Shown piece after piece: positions 45,709 to 55,214 of a stretch of DNA of 64,000 nt. Location: contig OX485804.1 of NCBI GenBank assembly GCA_950295325.1, positions 51,076,429-51,140,428 on the forward strand, read 5' to 3'. The translations under genes and the position numbers were made by a program. Below the pieces are notes generated by a model. The model ran no database searches, had not been told where the DNA came from, and worked only from the letters and a program-made list of their open reading frames with translations. Source of the DNA: Polytrichum commune (taxonomy: Eukaryota; Streptophyta; Polytrichopsida; Polytrichales; Polytrichaceae). Position 1 is the first letter of the stretch. The number at the start of each line of letters is the position of its first letter.

Positions 45709-46611
45709 CAGGGTTGTCTATCGCGACGTCATGACGGGGTCGTGCCGTCATGACACGTCGTGTCGGGTCGGACCCCTCCGTCACGACACAATAGGCTCCT
45801 CGTAGGGTCAAACTAGGGTCAACCTAGTAGGGTGGGTAAAATACTTACCTTCTTGCCAAGGTGGCGTCCTATGTGGCAAAAAATGCCGACGTGGATGTGC
45901 ATATTTCCCTTGGCATGTAAACCATTTTGCCATTGTGTTTACCATTTTGTTAAAATCAAAGTAATAAAATATTACTAAGGAGGGTGTAGGTCGGACGGGG
46001 GGAACGGGTGGGGAGCGCGGGCGGACGTGTGAGAACGCGGGGGAACATGGGGTCGGACGGGGGTTTAGATGGGTCGGACGGGGGGGGGGGGGGGGGGGGG
46101 GGGACGGGGAGGGAGGACGGGGGGAAGGTAAGTGGGAACCGGGGGGGGGGGGGGGCGGACGGGGGAGAACGCGGGGAGCGTGTGGGAACGTGGGGAGCGG
46201 GGGATGGGAGCGGATTTAGGAGGTTTGGATAGGACGGGATGGATGGGAACGGGATTAGGGGAACGGGGGAGGGGAACGGGAGGGAGGACGGGGGGTCGGA
46301 CGGGAGGGAACGGGTTAGGGAACATGTTAATGGGCTAAGGGAGCGGGGTTAGGGTACGGGGAACGGGGGCGGACGGGCGTTAGTAATTTTATTCCCCACT
46401 TTACCTCTACTTTGCTGACATGTCAGCACACGTGGACATCGTAACTCCTACGTGTCCGCAATGGGGTAATGTAAATACACAAAAAATTTGGTAAAATTCA
46501 AGTCCGGCAGGATAAAGACATCATCCGGCATAATGTCGTGACGGATACGTGTCGTGACGGCACGACATTATGTCGGGATTACCCTCCGTCACGACACAAT
46601 AGACAACCCTG
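45709..46611. mobile_element. Nonautonomous hAT-type DNA transposon, 903 bp, in a coding exon
   Basis: Terminal inverted repeats CAGGGTTGTCTA and TAGACAACCCTG are perfect over 12 bp. An 8-bp target duplication, ATTTCAGG, is present at 45,701-45,708 and 46,612-46,619. An 8-bp duplication with CAGGG-type ends is diagnostic of the hAT superfamily. Subterminal CCGTCACGACACAATAG occurs near both ends in direct orientation, and GTCATGAC/GTCGTGAC motifs are repeated, as expected for transposase binding. The core is very G-rich with runs of more than 15 G (46,080-46,160) and no transposase frame. The perfect TIRs and duplication suggest a recent insertion. Confidence 0.92.
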
Positions 46612-46618
46612 ATTTCAG

Positions 46619-47143
46619 GGGGATCCCGGGTGCGTCAAGGCAGGGGGGAAGGACATTCCCTTCTACAACCCTTTCATGGCCAAGTTCATGGAGTTCAAAT
46701 CGCCGGCCATGAGGGAGCCACACGTTTGGCTGTGGATAGTCGAACAAGAGAAGCTGTCTGTGGTCACAGAGCTGTACGAGCAGAAGATCAAATTCGAGTA
46801 CAACATCTTCCACAGCACGTACGTGCCAGCGAAGACGGAGGGGATCGTGGCCATCAACGAGGCCAGGGGCAACAAGCAGGTGGGAGCGGTCAACCTGATT
46901 TTCTTGACGTACAATGAGCTAAGGGATGGGCGACCGCCTATCAAGGCAAACAACACGTTCAAGAAAATCTACAGCATCCCGCATCCCCCTCCCAAGGATC
47001 TGCTGCAAGAGACCCTCTACACCGTCTTCCCCGCCATGGAACTAAGGATGGAGTTCTACGTCTCTATATTGCAGAGTTTGGTTATAAGTGGAGAGACGGT
47101 ATACAACGTATGTGGAGGCTCCAAATTCATGTATGCGGCCATG
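46619..47143 (+). CDS. Segment of gene A with a weak methyltransferase-like motif
   Basis: After the insertion the reading frame continues with GKDIPFYNPFMAKFMEFKSP, HVWLWIVEQEKLSVVTELYE and a part with PPKDLLQETLYTVFPAMEL. It ends in GETVYNVCGGSKFMYAAM before a GTAAGT donor at 47,144. The last stretch resembles the 'G..VhD.FCGSGThhhAA' loop of N4/N6 DNA methyltransferases, but the key acidic residue is replaced and I see no clear catalytic (D/N)PP(Y/F) motif. Any methyltransferase relation is therefore weak and perhaps catalytically dead. Confidence 0.45.
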
Positions 47144-47365
47144 GTAAGTTGTCCAGACTCCATTTACGAACGCTCGTTCGTAAAGTTAACCAACTTCTCA
47201 ATGTATTGTTTCACAGTCGCTGCACGTGACGCATTCATGTTTATGAACGCTCGTTCGTAAACATAACCCCTTCGTAATGTAATGCTTGAAACTCGTTGCA
47301 CGCTACGCTTTGATGTTTACGAACGTGCGTTCGTATTTTCTGACCTTATTGCTCTCTTCTCACAG
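47144..47365 (+). other. Intron of gene A with three palindromes
   Basis: Donor ATG|GTAAGT and acceptor TTCTCACAG|ATG bound a 222-bp, phase-0 intron. Palindromes lie at 47,163-47,184, 47,237-47,264 (one mismatch, arms extended to ATGTTTA/TAAACAT) and 47,318-47,335. Together they make up about 30 per cent of the intron. Confidence 0.75.
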
Positions 47366-48094
47366 ATGATGGGTCTCGTAGTCAACACATTCGTTGACGC
47401 TATCGACGAAGAAGACTTCAAGATCCACCGTGCGAAGGCGTCGATGATGGACCTCAAGGACATCTCTGTCCCCAGGATGGACTTCAGTATGCCCGCCGAC
47501 GAGGGCATACCATTCCACGATTCTGAGGACGACGAGCCCACCCCCTCCGCCAACGTGGACGCCATTCTGCAGTCCTTCGACGTACCCCCACTTCGGATCT
47601 TGCCGCCAACAACGGATCTTCCCGACCCTCAAGGGACGCCGGGTGGTTACACCGGGTCGTCCGCGGGGACAACCCTGGACGTCCTCCCCGCGAGAACATC
47701 TCTTGCAGAGCCTTTCGGAACGCCAGGCGGATGCTCGACGTCACAGTCTCCAAGGCCCGCCGTGTTTCCGAAGATGGAAACCCTGGACATCCTCGACCAA
47801 CGCTCGCGGCCATCTTTGGACCTCTTCCGCAATACGAGGAGGAGGATGAAGAAGATTCCATACGTGGAGTTGCCGCCGGGAGCAATCATCGAGGTCTCGG
47901 ACGAGGGGGACATGGACATCATGGCCGAGCTTGGGGTGGACTACGACAAGAACAAGCGGGTGAAGGAGGAGGCACTCACCGTCGCTGAGCTCAACGCCAA
48001 GCTGGAGGCGAAGATGAAGGACGAGATGGCTGCAGCACAGGAGGAAAGCGCCAAGCATCTGGCCAGGCTGCAAGAGCAGCTGAGGGATCTTCAG
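47366..48094 (+). CDS. Acidic, proline-rich and coiled-coil segment of gene A
   Basis: The frame from the acceptor at 47,366 encodes about 243 residues. It opens with a hydrophobic/acidic start (GLVVNTFVDAIDEEDFKIHR), followed by a low-complexity Pro/Ser/Thr region rich in acidic residues, then RRRMKKIPYVELPPGAIIEV. It ends in a charged helix with heptad-like spacing (ELNAKLEAKMKDEMAAAQEE, HLARLQEQLRDLQ) that probably forms a coiled coil. A donor (CTTCAG|GTCTGC) follows at 48,094. The phase matches the exon at 50,960, so gene A and gene B may be one transcript with a 2.9-kb intron. Confidence 0.5.
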
Positions 48095-50959
48095 GTCTGC
48101 AATCTTCAGGTCCGGCAGTCCCCTTCCCCCTTGGAGGATGCCCCTCTGTGGTACTTTTGGGCCACCCCCTTTCGAGGGAGCCTAAAAGTATCACACAAGC
48201 CCTTCGGTGAAGGTGGCCTGCATTTGCAGGCGCCCAAGCCGAACCCGGATGATAGGTGTATAACGTGAGTAGTTAGATTTTTAAGGGAGATTAAATATGC
48301 GTCGTAGTACCTCCGGAGGTTAGGCCTTAGTTTTTTACTAGTGTGGCTTTAAACTCCACTAACCAATTTCATATCTAGTTCTAACCTTAACCTACAACCT
48401 ATTCTACGCGCAGACGCACCAGCCTTGAAACCAAGGCAATCCTAATTTGTGAATTGGGATGGTTCTGATACACCCAACCGGGTGTGACTCATACCACCCT
48501 AACTCAACGAACGGAATAACGACAATTTGATGGACCATTCAATTCTTCCTATTTCTTTATTTAGTTCTATTTAGTTTTCTAAGCGGGGGAACTTGGCCTA
48601 AGTCCCACCCTTCACACAAATTCCTTCTTAATTACTTACTTTTGTTTGCACGTCCTAACTCACTACATTAACATATTAGGCATCACCCCTTACCTCGGGT
48701 CTCTTGCCAACAAGGGTTTACGATTTATTTTGTATGTTTTGATTGTTAAATGTGTTTACACTGGATAAACCACGAAATGCAACTCAATGGGACCAGGGTG
48801 ACGGGCGACCTGTAGGTTCAACCTGTTGCGCAATCTTCATAAATTGGGGCCATTACTTCCAATCTATGGGGCCAACAACATAATAGTGGATTCGCGGGTC
48901 ATTAACCCCACCTTTCCACCAATAACATTCAGAGTGGTCGTGTCGGTGATTAATCCGACTTACCACACACGAAACTTGCTAATAAATGAAGCTACTACCA
49001 CAAAACATACCAAGGGCCCCGAAAACAATGGAATTGGGTACTCCCTTGGCGGTCAAGTAGTCAAGCCACTTGACCTTACGAGATAGGTGAGTGGGTTTAG
49101 AAATGCGTACCTTAGCCGTGCTCCCTCCAATCCTAAATGGAAGGCTTAAGGTTAGTTAATTTACCTCAATTTTTCTCGGTTGATTTGGGCTTGATATAGG
49201 CCGAGCCGCTACCTCCTTCTTTGCTCCACTTTCCGAGCGTCGACCTTGCCTCCTTCTTTGTAACTAGTTTGGTAGTAAGCGTACCTTAGTTAACAATTAA
49301 AATATAAAGTGTTATTCTGCCCTGTAATTTAATCCTAAGCATAATATTTATACTTAGTGCACCAAATTATCTTTCCAATGATCTAAAAATCACTCTAATC
49401 GGATAAGAAATGCAAAAGTTATGAGGGTTGGAAGTGTGAGGTCGATTCAACCGACCCTTCCAACCCACCTATCTACCTTCTAACTTCAAAAATTCATAGC
49501 ACATTCCTTACTACTTGGATCTAGGCTTTCCTTATACCATTGGAAAGCTATGAACAAGCTCTAACTAGAAAAAATTATGATATCAGCAGGTTAAGCTAAT
49601 AGAAATTCAGCGGACTCCTTGTAACACAGCAGTCAATCAAGAAGGCTTAAACTATGTATCTCGCCTTCAACAATTCATATCTAATTCAAATCTTAGTCAA
49701 ATCAAACGTTCTATATGACCCTGGAGAGATATTAAAAAGATGTATTTGATAAAAATATGTGATTAAAAAGGTAAGCCGAAGTGAACCCAGCAGGTCCTCT
49801 GTAATGCAGCAGTCAACCAAAAGTTCTCAAACTATGTGTCCCATCTTGCACAATTCATATCTAATTCAAATCATGCTCAAATCAAATGTTCTAAGCCATT
49901 TTGGAAAGCTACACAAAAGTTCTACTTGGGAAAAATATAATTTCTTGGAATTAAAATTCCTATTGGGCTCGCAGGTCTGATCCAGCAGCCGCTACCCACA
50001 AGACCACCCAGTTTTTCTACTCCATCTTTGAAAATCCATAACTAATTGTCATCTCAACCAAATCACAAATGGGAAACGGCTATGGATAGCTATATGAAAT
50101 CTCTCTAAGAGAAAAATGATAAGTATCTTGTTCTAGCTTTTGAACTAAGCCTTCATGGCATTGGCAGATGAGGTCTATAATGCCTCTACTCAAAACTCTA
50201 CCATCCAACCTACCTCTACAAAAGAAGGAATAATTTTGTTGGTGTGTTAATAAACACACAACCTAACTAGGAGAGAGAGAGTAGAGGAGGTTCTCAAGCC
50301 TTTCTTTTAGACCATTGAGAATACATGCTAAAGGATTTTTTCCTAACTACATTGAAGCAGGGCTTCGCCCAAAAACTAGAGAAAGAGAAAGAGCTACAAG
50401 GTGGAAGGAGGGGTTTTTAAACCCTCTCACAAAAGGGTTGGACCCCTCCTCCACCGGATCCATTTTTCAAACCCTTTTCCGAAATTTTGGCTCGGGGGTT
50501 TTCCCGGTTGAGGTTGCCACCCTCTCGCCGAGGTGGCTCCGACAAAAAACCTTTAGAAATCTTTCTAATTTTTCCGCCATCGAGTTGGCAAGGGGGCAAG
50601 TGGGCAAGTAGCCCCCTTGCTCTCTTTCTTTTTTGTCTTCAAAAGTCTTCAAGCCGATTTTATCTTCTTACCTAAACCACCTCTAATAGTTTTGTGTGCC
50701 TCACACTAACTAATAAACTAACACTTGCTTAGCTAGCATTTACTAACATTTGCTTAATAGCTAGCATCTACTAATATTTGCTTAGCTAGTTGTTTTTACT
50801 AGCTAGCACATTTTTTCTACTTTGCTATCTTCTAGCACTACTTAGTTTCATTTTGACCTTCCTTCTTCTAGGCTAAATGCTAAATGAACTAATTTTCCCT
50901 AAATTCCCTATCAATTCTAACTTTTAATGCTAACATTCTAACTAAAAGTGATCCCGCAG
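48095..50959. other. Long intron or inserted non-coding DNA between gene A and gene B
   Basis: The stretch is AT-richer than the exons on both sides and has no recognisable frame. It contains the tandem repeat at 49,380-50,150 and, at 50,690-50,815, repeated TTGCTTAGCTAGCAT-like words. Its contrast in composition suggests that an element inserted into an intron. I found no clear terminal repeats. Confidence 0.45.
49380..50150 (+). repeat. Tandem repeat, about 183 bp, three to four diverged units
   Basis: Units begin near 49,585, 49,768 and 49,960, with a partial one before. They share CAATTCATATCTAATTCAAA, CAGCAGTCAA.CAA, AAACTATGT.TC and a GGAAAGCTA.....AACTAGAAAAA block. Divergence is substantial. 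The array is non-coding. Confidence 0.65.
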
Positions 50960-51570
50960 AGTGGTGGACCACTCAAAGGGTTCACACCCTCACAGCCCCC
51001 ACCTCCAGTCATGTACCAAGGAGGGCCTTCCCACCAAACAGCGCCACACCCAACGCCGGCGGGAAGTCCATTGCCCCCGGAAGTGACGGCGGCCGCCTCA
51101 ACCTCCCACGATGCAATCACGGCGGCGCTAAGGGAGGACGAAGATTTACGAACGCGCGTTCGTGAATCTTCTGGTCCGGCAGTCCTCACCCCTCCCCCTT
51201 CAAGGGTAGGACTGCCCATAGACACCGACACGGCCTCTTTCACCGTCGTCCCAAGGGTTCTAGATAGGCGGGGCGATGACACTGCGCAACACACTGACAT
51301 GGTCATTGTGGAGGAAACGCAGGGGAGCGGCGGAGCCCCAATGACTCGGCAGGTCCGCGTGGGATGGTCGTGGAGAGCCCTGACCAGGAAGGACATCCGT
51401 CCGCGCACATGGAGGATGTCCGCATGGAGAGACTCGACCTGGGCAGGGACGACGACGTGGAGCTCATCCAACAGACCCAGTCGTCTCAGGAGGAGCGTCC
51501 AACGGAGGTCATGGATCCAGAGGCTGCTTCCCCAATGGATATTACGAACGCGCGTTCGTTAATCAAAGAG
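50960..51570 (+). CDS. Gene B, first segment: disordered, proline-rich, containing palindromes in frame
   Basis: The segment opens at a CCGCAG acceptor with SGGPLKGFTPSQPPPPVMYQ and is rich in Pro, Ala, Ser and Asp, so largely disordered. It changes frame once (reason unclear). It ends with ASPMDITNARSLIKE before a GTAACT donor. Two palindromes are translated: 51,141-51,170 yields DLRTRVRES and 51,544-51,559 yields TNARS. Palindromes in coding DNA are thus restricted to linker-like protein. Confidence 0.45.
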
Positions 51571-52193
51571 GTAACTCATCTCTGAGAATGCCAAATGTTT
51601 TACGAACGCGCGTTCGTAACATCACTAACCCCCGCGTTGTGTTCTTGGCGCTTCAACTCCATCGACATCACGTTGCCCGCGTGAGCATTTTTCTACGTGA
51701 TCGCTTGGGCCGATCAATTTTGTAGGACACTGCATTTTTTCCTTAGGAAATTGTGATAGATTATCACGCGAGACAAATGTACATATTCACCGAATTAATA
51801 TATGAGCAAACGATCTCTGCTCGCATCCCCTAAACTTATTGCATATTCTCGCGTCTTGTGTTGTCTGTGCTCTTGCGCGTCCTTGCATTCTTTGCATGCA
51901 CACCTCACTCACGAACGCTCGTTCGTAAAACTGTGCGACCCCGTCTTGACCTCCTTCACGAACGAGCGTTCGTATATGTATGCATCCGCGCTCACGAACG
52001 AGCGTTCGTAAATGATGCGCACCGCCCCGCAGCCTTCATTCACGAACGGTCGTTCGCAATTGTGCCCTTCTGAACATTTTCGTTGCACCCTCCTCACTTC
52101 CTCCTCTTTTCCCATAATGCATCGTCTTTATTTTCAACACAACAATTTCTTTATTGGATCATAGAATTAAACTAGTCGCGTTGTTCATCACAG
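51571..52193 (+). other. Intron of gene B with five palindromes
   Basis: Donor GAG|GTAACT and acceptor CATCACAG|GAC bound a phase-0 intron of 623 bp. Palindromes lie at 51,600; 51,911; 51,958; 51,994 and 52,042 (the last with one deviation). Confidence 0.7.
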
Positions 52194-52961
52194 GACCCCC
52201 CGGAGATAGGTCGCAACCCCTCGACCAGTGGACCTCGAACCCGGAACAAACCGTTCCTCGTTTTTGACCTCAACGGGGTGTTGTGTCACACCCAACACAT
52301 CCCAAGGGTCCCCACGCGTCCCTTCCGTCACCCCGACGAAAGGGACTACGACGGCGAGCTCGACACCCTCATTAACCGCAAGGCTGTCCGCGCCCGTCCC
52401 GGCCTGCGGGACTTCCTTCGCGAGGTGGTCGAGTTCGCCCACGTCGTTGTGTGGAGCTCCATGGTCATGGAGAACACGGAGCCCATCGTCCACTTCTTGT
52501 TCCGTGATCTCCCGAGCCCTTGCCTCGTCCTCGGCCAAGAGGACTGCGACGAGCTGCTCGACGAGAAAGGCCGACCGGTGCCCAAGTTTGGCGGTCGAGG
52601 CGGAGGACAACAGTTCCTCAAGGTCCTCCGTTCAAGACTCTGGCAAGGCGTCCCCCGTCTGCATGGGACGCCCCACGGGTGGTGGCCGACTCCTGAGAAC
52701 ACCCTCCTCATCAACGATAGCCCCACCAAGAGCGTCTTGAACCCCCTGGGCAACGTCATCTTCCCGGACACTTGGACCGGCGATAGGCAAGACACATTTT
52801 TGGTCGACAGGCTAGCACCCTACCTTAGAAGGCTCTTGCTCCACGCCGGTAGCATCCCATTTTTTGTTAGGTCCAACCCCTTCGGCAATGCGGCGCTAAG
52901 CCCCCGCGATAATGTATATAAGAGCATCATGAGGCTCGCCAAACTCAATAAATTGATTTGA
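52194..52961 (+). CDS. Gene B, C-terminal FCP1/NIF-like HAD phosphatase domain
   Basis: The exon encodes 255 residues and stops at TGA 52,959-52,961. HAD motif I reads FLVFDLNGVLCHTQ, where the DxD of active FCP1/SCP phosphatases is replaced by DLN. Motif II is AHVVVWSSMVMENTEPI, and the end of the fold has NTLLINDSPTKSVLNPLGN (lysine plus acidic pair). Plant proteins with a DLNG version of the FCP1 fold are known and usually annotated as putative CTD phosphatases of uncertain activity. It is intact, with no frame break, and more conserved-looking than the upstream linker. A role in dephosphorylation or as a protein-binding module is possible, but the altered nucleophile loop argues against normal catalysis. 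Confidence 0.7.
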   Translation, partial: DPPEIGRNPSTSGPRTRNKPFLVFDLNGVLCHTQHIPRVPTRPFRHPDERDYDGELDTLINRKAVRARPGLRDFLREVVEFAHVVVWSSMVMENTEPIVHFLFRDLPSPCLVLGQEDCDELLDEKGRPVPKFGGRGGGQQFLKVLRSRLWQGVPRLHGTPHGWWPTPENTLLINDSPTKSVLNPLGNVIFPDTWTGDRQDTFLVDRLAPYLRRLLLHAGSIPFFVRSNPFGNAALSPRDNVYKSIMRLAKLNKLI

Positions 52962-53166
52962 AATGCCTCCATGTGTTTGCTTGTTATCATGTGGTTCACA
53001 TATCTAATGCTTGCTCTGTTTTTGGATGTCTGTTTTTGTTTTTTGTTGTTCTTGTTCTTGTTCTTGCCCATAGTCTGCCCCCATATGCGACGCCCCTGTA
53101 GTCGATGGCCCTTCCCGTCCCCTCTCGCCCCCGGCATCCCCTTCCCGCGACGTCACGGACTTCCAA

Positions 53167-54059
53167 ATGCCATCCCTCTACCACTTCTCGGCGGTCGACG
53201 CGGCCTCGGCCGTGGATTACTCCCGCGACGTCGGCATCGACGACGGCGTCGTCAACAGCCCGCCCCCAGCACTTGTCCCCCGCGCGTACGACCCGTCGCC
53301 CTCCCCCCTCTCCAAGGAGATACGGACGCTCGTTCGTTTGGGACACCTCTCACCCTCGAGGGACGACGCCGTCGCTCGTCGTGGGCCGAGCTGGCGTCTC
53401 CGCATGGAAGGCCCCCGTTGCCACACCTCCCCCGCCGACTCCGTTCCTCCCCCCGCAACGTCCTCCACGATCGTGGGCCCTCCACGCCTCGACTCCCCCC
53501 CGCCATCCAACAGTGCAATAGTTCCATCGGCTCCGGATGCTCCCGTCGACGCCCCCCTCGTTCCTACCGTTCCCCGCATGGACATCCCCACAGCCAAGGT
53601 GCCCTCCTCAACCCTAAACCCCTTTCCCGCTTTTGTTTTGCTTGTCTTCCGTGTGCATGCCGTTCTCTTTACGAGCGCCCATCCCAAACCGCCCTCATTA
53701 TTTTCCCCACTCCATTCCTATTCTTATCTTCCTATGACGTTGTTTCGCAGGTGGCTACCCGCTCGCTTGGTGCCCGGCCCTCCTCCACGTCCTCCTTGGA
53801 TAGGCACGCCCTCAAGGCCGCATCTTCTGAGTCCGATCGTTGTCTGGCCCTCTGGAGAAGCGCAAGACGTTCCCTTTCGCAAACGCCCTTGTATTCTACT
53901 TATAATACCACCTCGTACAATTCGGGAGCGCGTCCTGAAACATGCAAGAACGACACATATTCTTGTCCAGGCAACACACAAGGATACAGTCGTGGGCCTG
54001 AGATTTTTAGAGCCATGGAGGCCGCCAAAAAAAAGGACTTAGCCGCAAAAAAAAAATAG
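53167..54059 (+). CDS. Gene C: small proline/serine-rich protein, two exons, unknown
   Basis: Exon 1 (53,167-53,598) and exon 2 (53,751-54,059) join in phase 0 across a GTGCCC/TTTCGCAG intron, giving about 246 residues. The first half is low-complexity (SPPPSNSAIVPSAPDAPVD). The second half is Ser/Arg-rich and ends in MEAAKKKDLAAKKK. A palindrome at 53,322 is translated as EIRTLVRLG. The ATG at 53,167 begins MPSLYHFSAVDAASAVDYS. No domain recognised. It follows gene B by about 200 bp on the same strand and could also be a continuation of the same transcription unit. Confidence 0.4.
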
Positions 54060-55110
54060 TGGGTCGGACTAGTGTGACTAGAAGCGTACTAGTGGGACGG
54101 ACTCCCTAAATGCTTAGGTGTAGAACATATTTAAGTGCTTACTTTCTAGTATGCTATTCCAAGTTACTCAAGACATTGATGGTATTTCCATTATAATTGT
54201 ATTTCAATCCCAATTAATTCATTAAACTTCCATTCATTCTTCGCACCTTCCCTTCCATTCATAACGAGTTGTCATTTCATACGCAACTATTTTCATGTAT
54301 GCCTCACATTTTTGTTCACTTCCATGCCTTTATGTATAATAATAGTAGCATACCATTATACATATGGGATTTTTAGTCGTCATTACTGGTCCAATTTTGA
54401 AATGTGCATCCTTATATAGTCTCATAATCAACAAAAAGTCTCCAATTACCGAATATAGTGTTAATGTCTACATGGATTCCTACATGGCATCAAAATAGAT
54501 CATGTTTCATGGTCACTTGGATTATTTTCAAAAACCACCTCTTGAAGGTAGGCCTGACACATAACCGGGAGACCATGGCACTCTGAATGCTCACAACCGT
54601 AGATTTATTCTATTCTATCATGTGTGAGGGCCCGCATGAATAGAAATAGCATTTGGTTGAGGGTCCCGTCACATATGATTTCACACTACACTTTAGGATC
54701 CGTGAGCACACTACATGATTTTGAAGGTGTATTAGGACAGCCTTTGGACACTTTCTTTTGGGCTCTCACAATTTCATGGTCACGGCTCTTGGCTTGTGTG
54801 TGAAGTGGCCCCGAGTGCTTCTAAATTTCATTCATGGGATGGGCTCCACTGAACTCCAACGCCTCCCCTCCCTCATTGGTTAAGCACATTGGAAACTTTG
54901 AGAACCTTAGGATCCTATATTTTGGAATTTGACAGTCCCTCGAGCTCGACGGAAAAGGCATTCCCTCGGTAATAGGACAGCATTACCTTACCTTACTTAA
55001 AGAGGTCTGCGTTTCTTGTGCCGAAGAGTCTCAAGATCCGCTCGTCATTTCCAGCCCCAAGCGAGAGAAATTGCTCACCTTGGTCCTTGTCGTGGAATCG
55101 CAGGGATTGG
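54060..55110. other. Diverged repeat and possible LRR gene fragment
   Basis: The part at 54,460-54,800 resembles 4,150-4,400 (shared TCTACATGG.TTCCTACA, GAGGTAGGCCT.ACA and GTGTGTGAAGTGGCCC-like text), so it is another copy of that repeat. At 54,855-55,110 short pieces read like the end of a leucine-rich-repeat protein (LQRLPSLIG, LTLLKEVCVSC), perhaps the tail of an NLR-type gene. No continuous frame is present. Confidence 0.4.
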
Positions 55111-55214
55111 TTTGATCTTCACCGACGTGAGGATTCCAAGTGCGGATCACCTGTGGACTGACTTCATTCTTGGAGGTTGCAGCAACTGATCAGATACGGA
55201 TAATTCCAAGCAAA

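Larger units (their letters stand above)
42896..53337. repeat. Palindrome clusters 2-6: 21 further copies
   Basis: Sites lie at 42,896; 42,958; 43,000; 43,076; 43,157; 43,289; 43,341; 43,448; 44,798; 44,858; 47,163; 47,237; 47,318; 51,141; 51,544; 51,600; 51,911; 51,958; 51,994; 52,042 and 53,322. With cluster 1 this makes 33. Eighteen of these 21 lie in presumed introns. Three lie in exons, in linker-like protein. The DUF7869-type coding exons, the HAD exon and the hAT insertion contain none. Confidence 0.93.

Noticed and set aside
46008-46338. Glycine-rich and proline-rich open frames
   Set aside because: They are translations of the G-run core of the hAT element, not genes.
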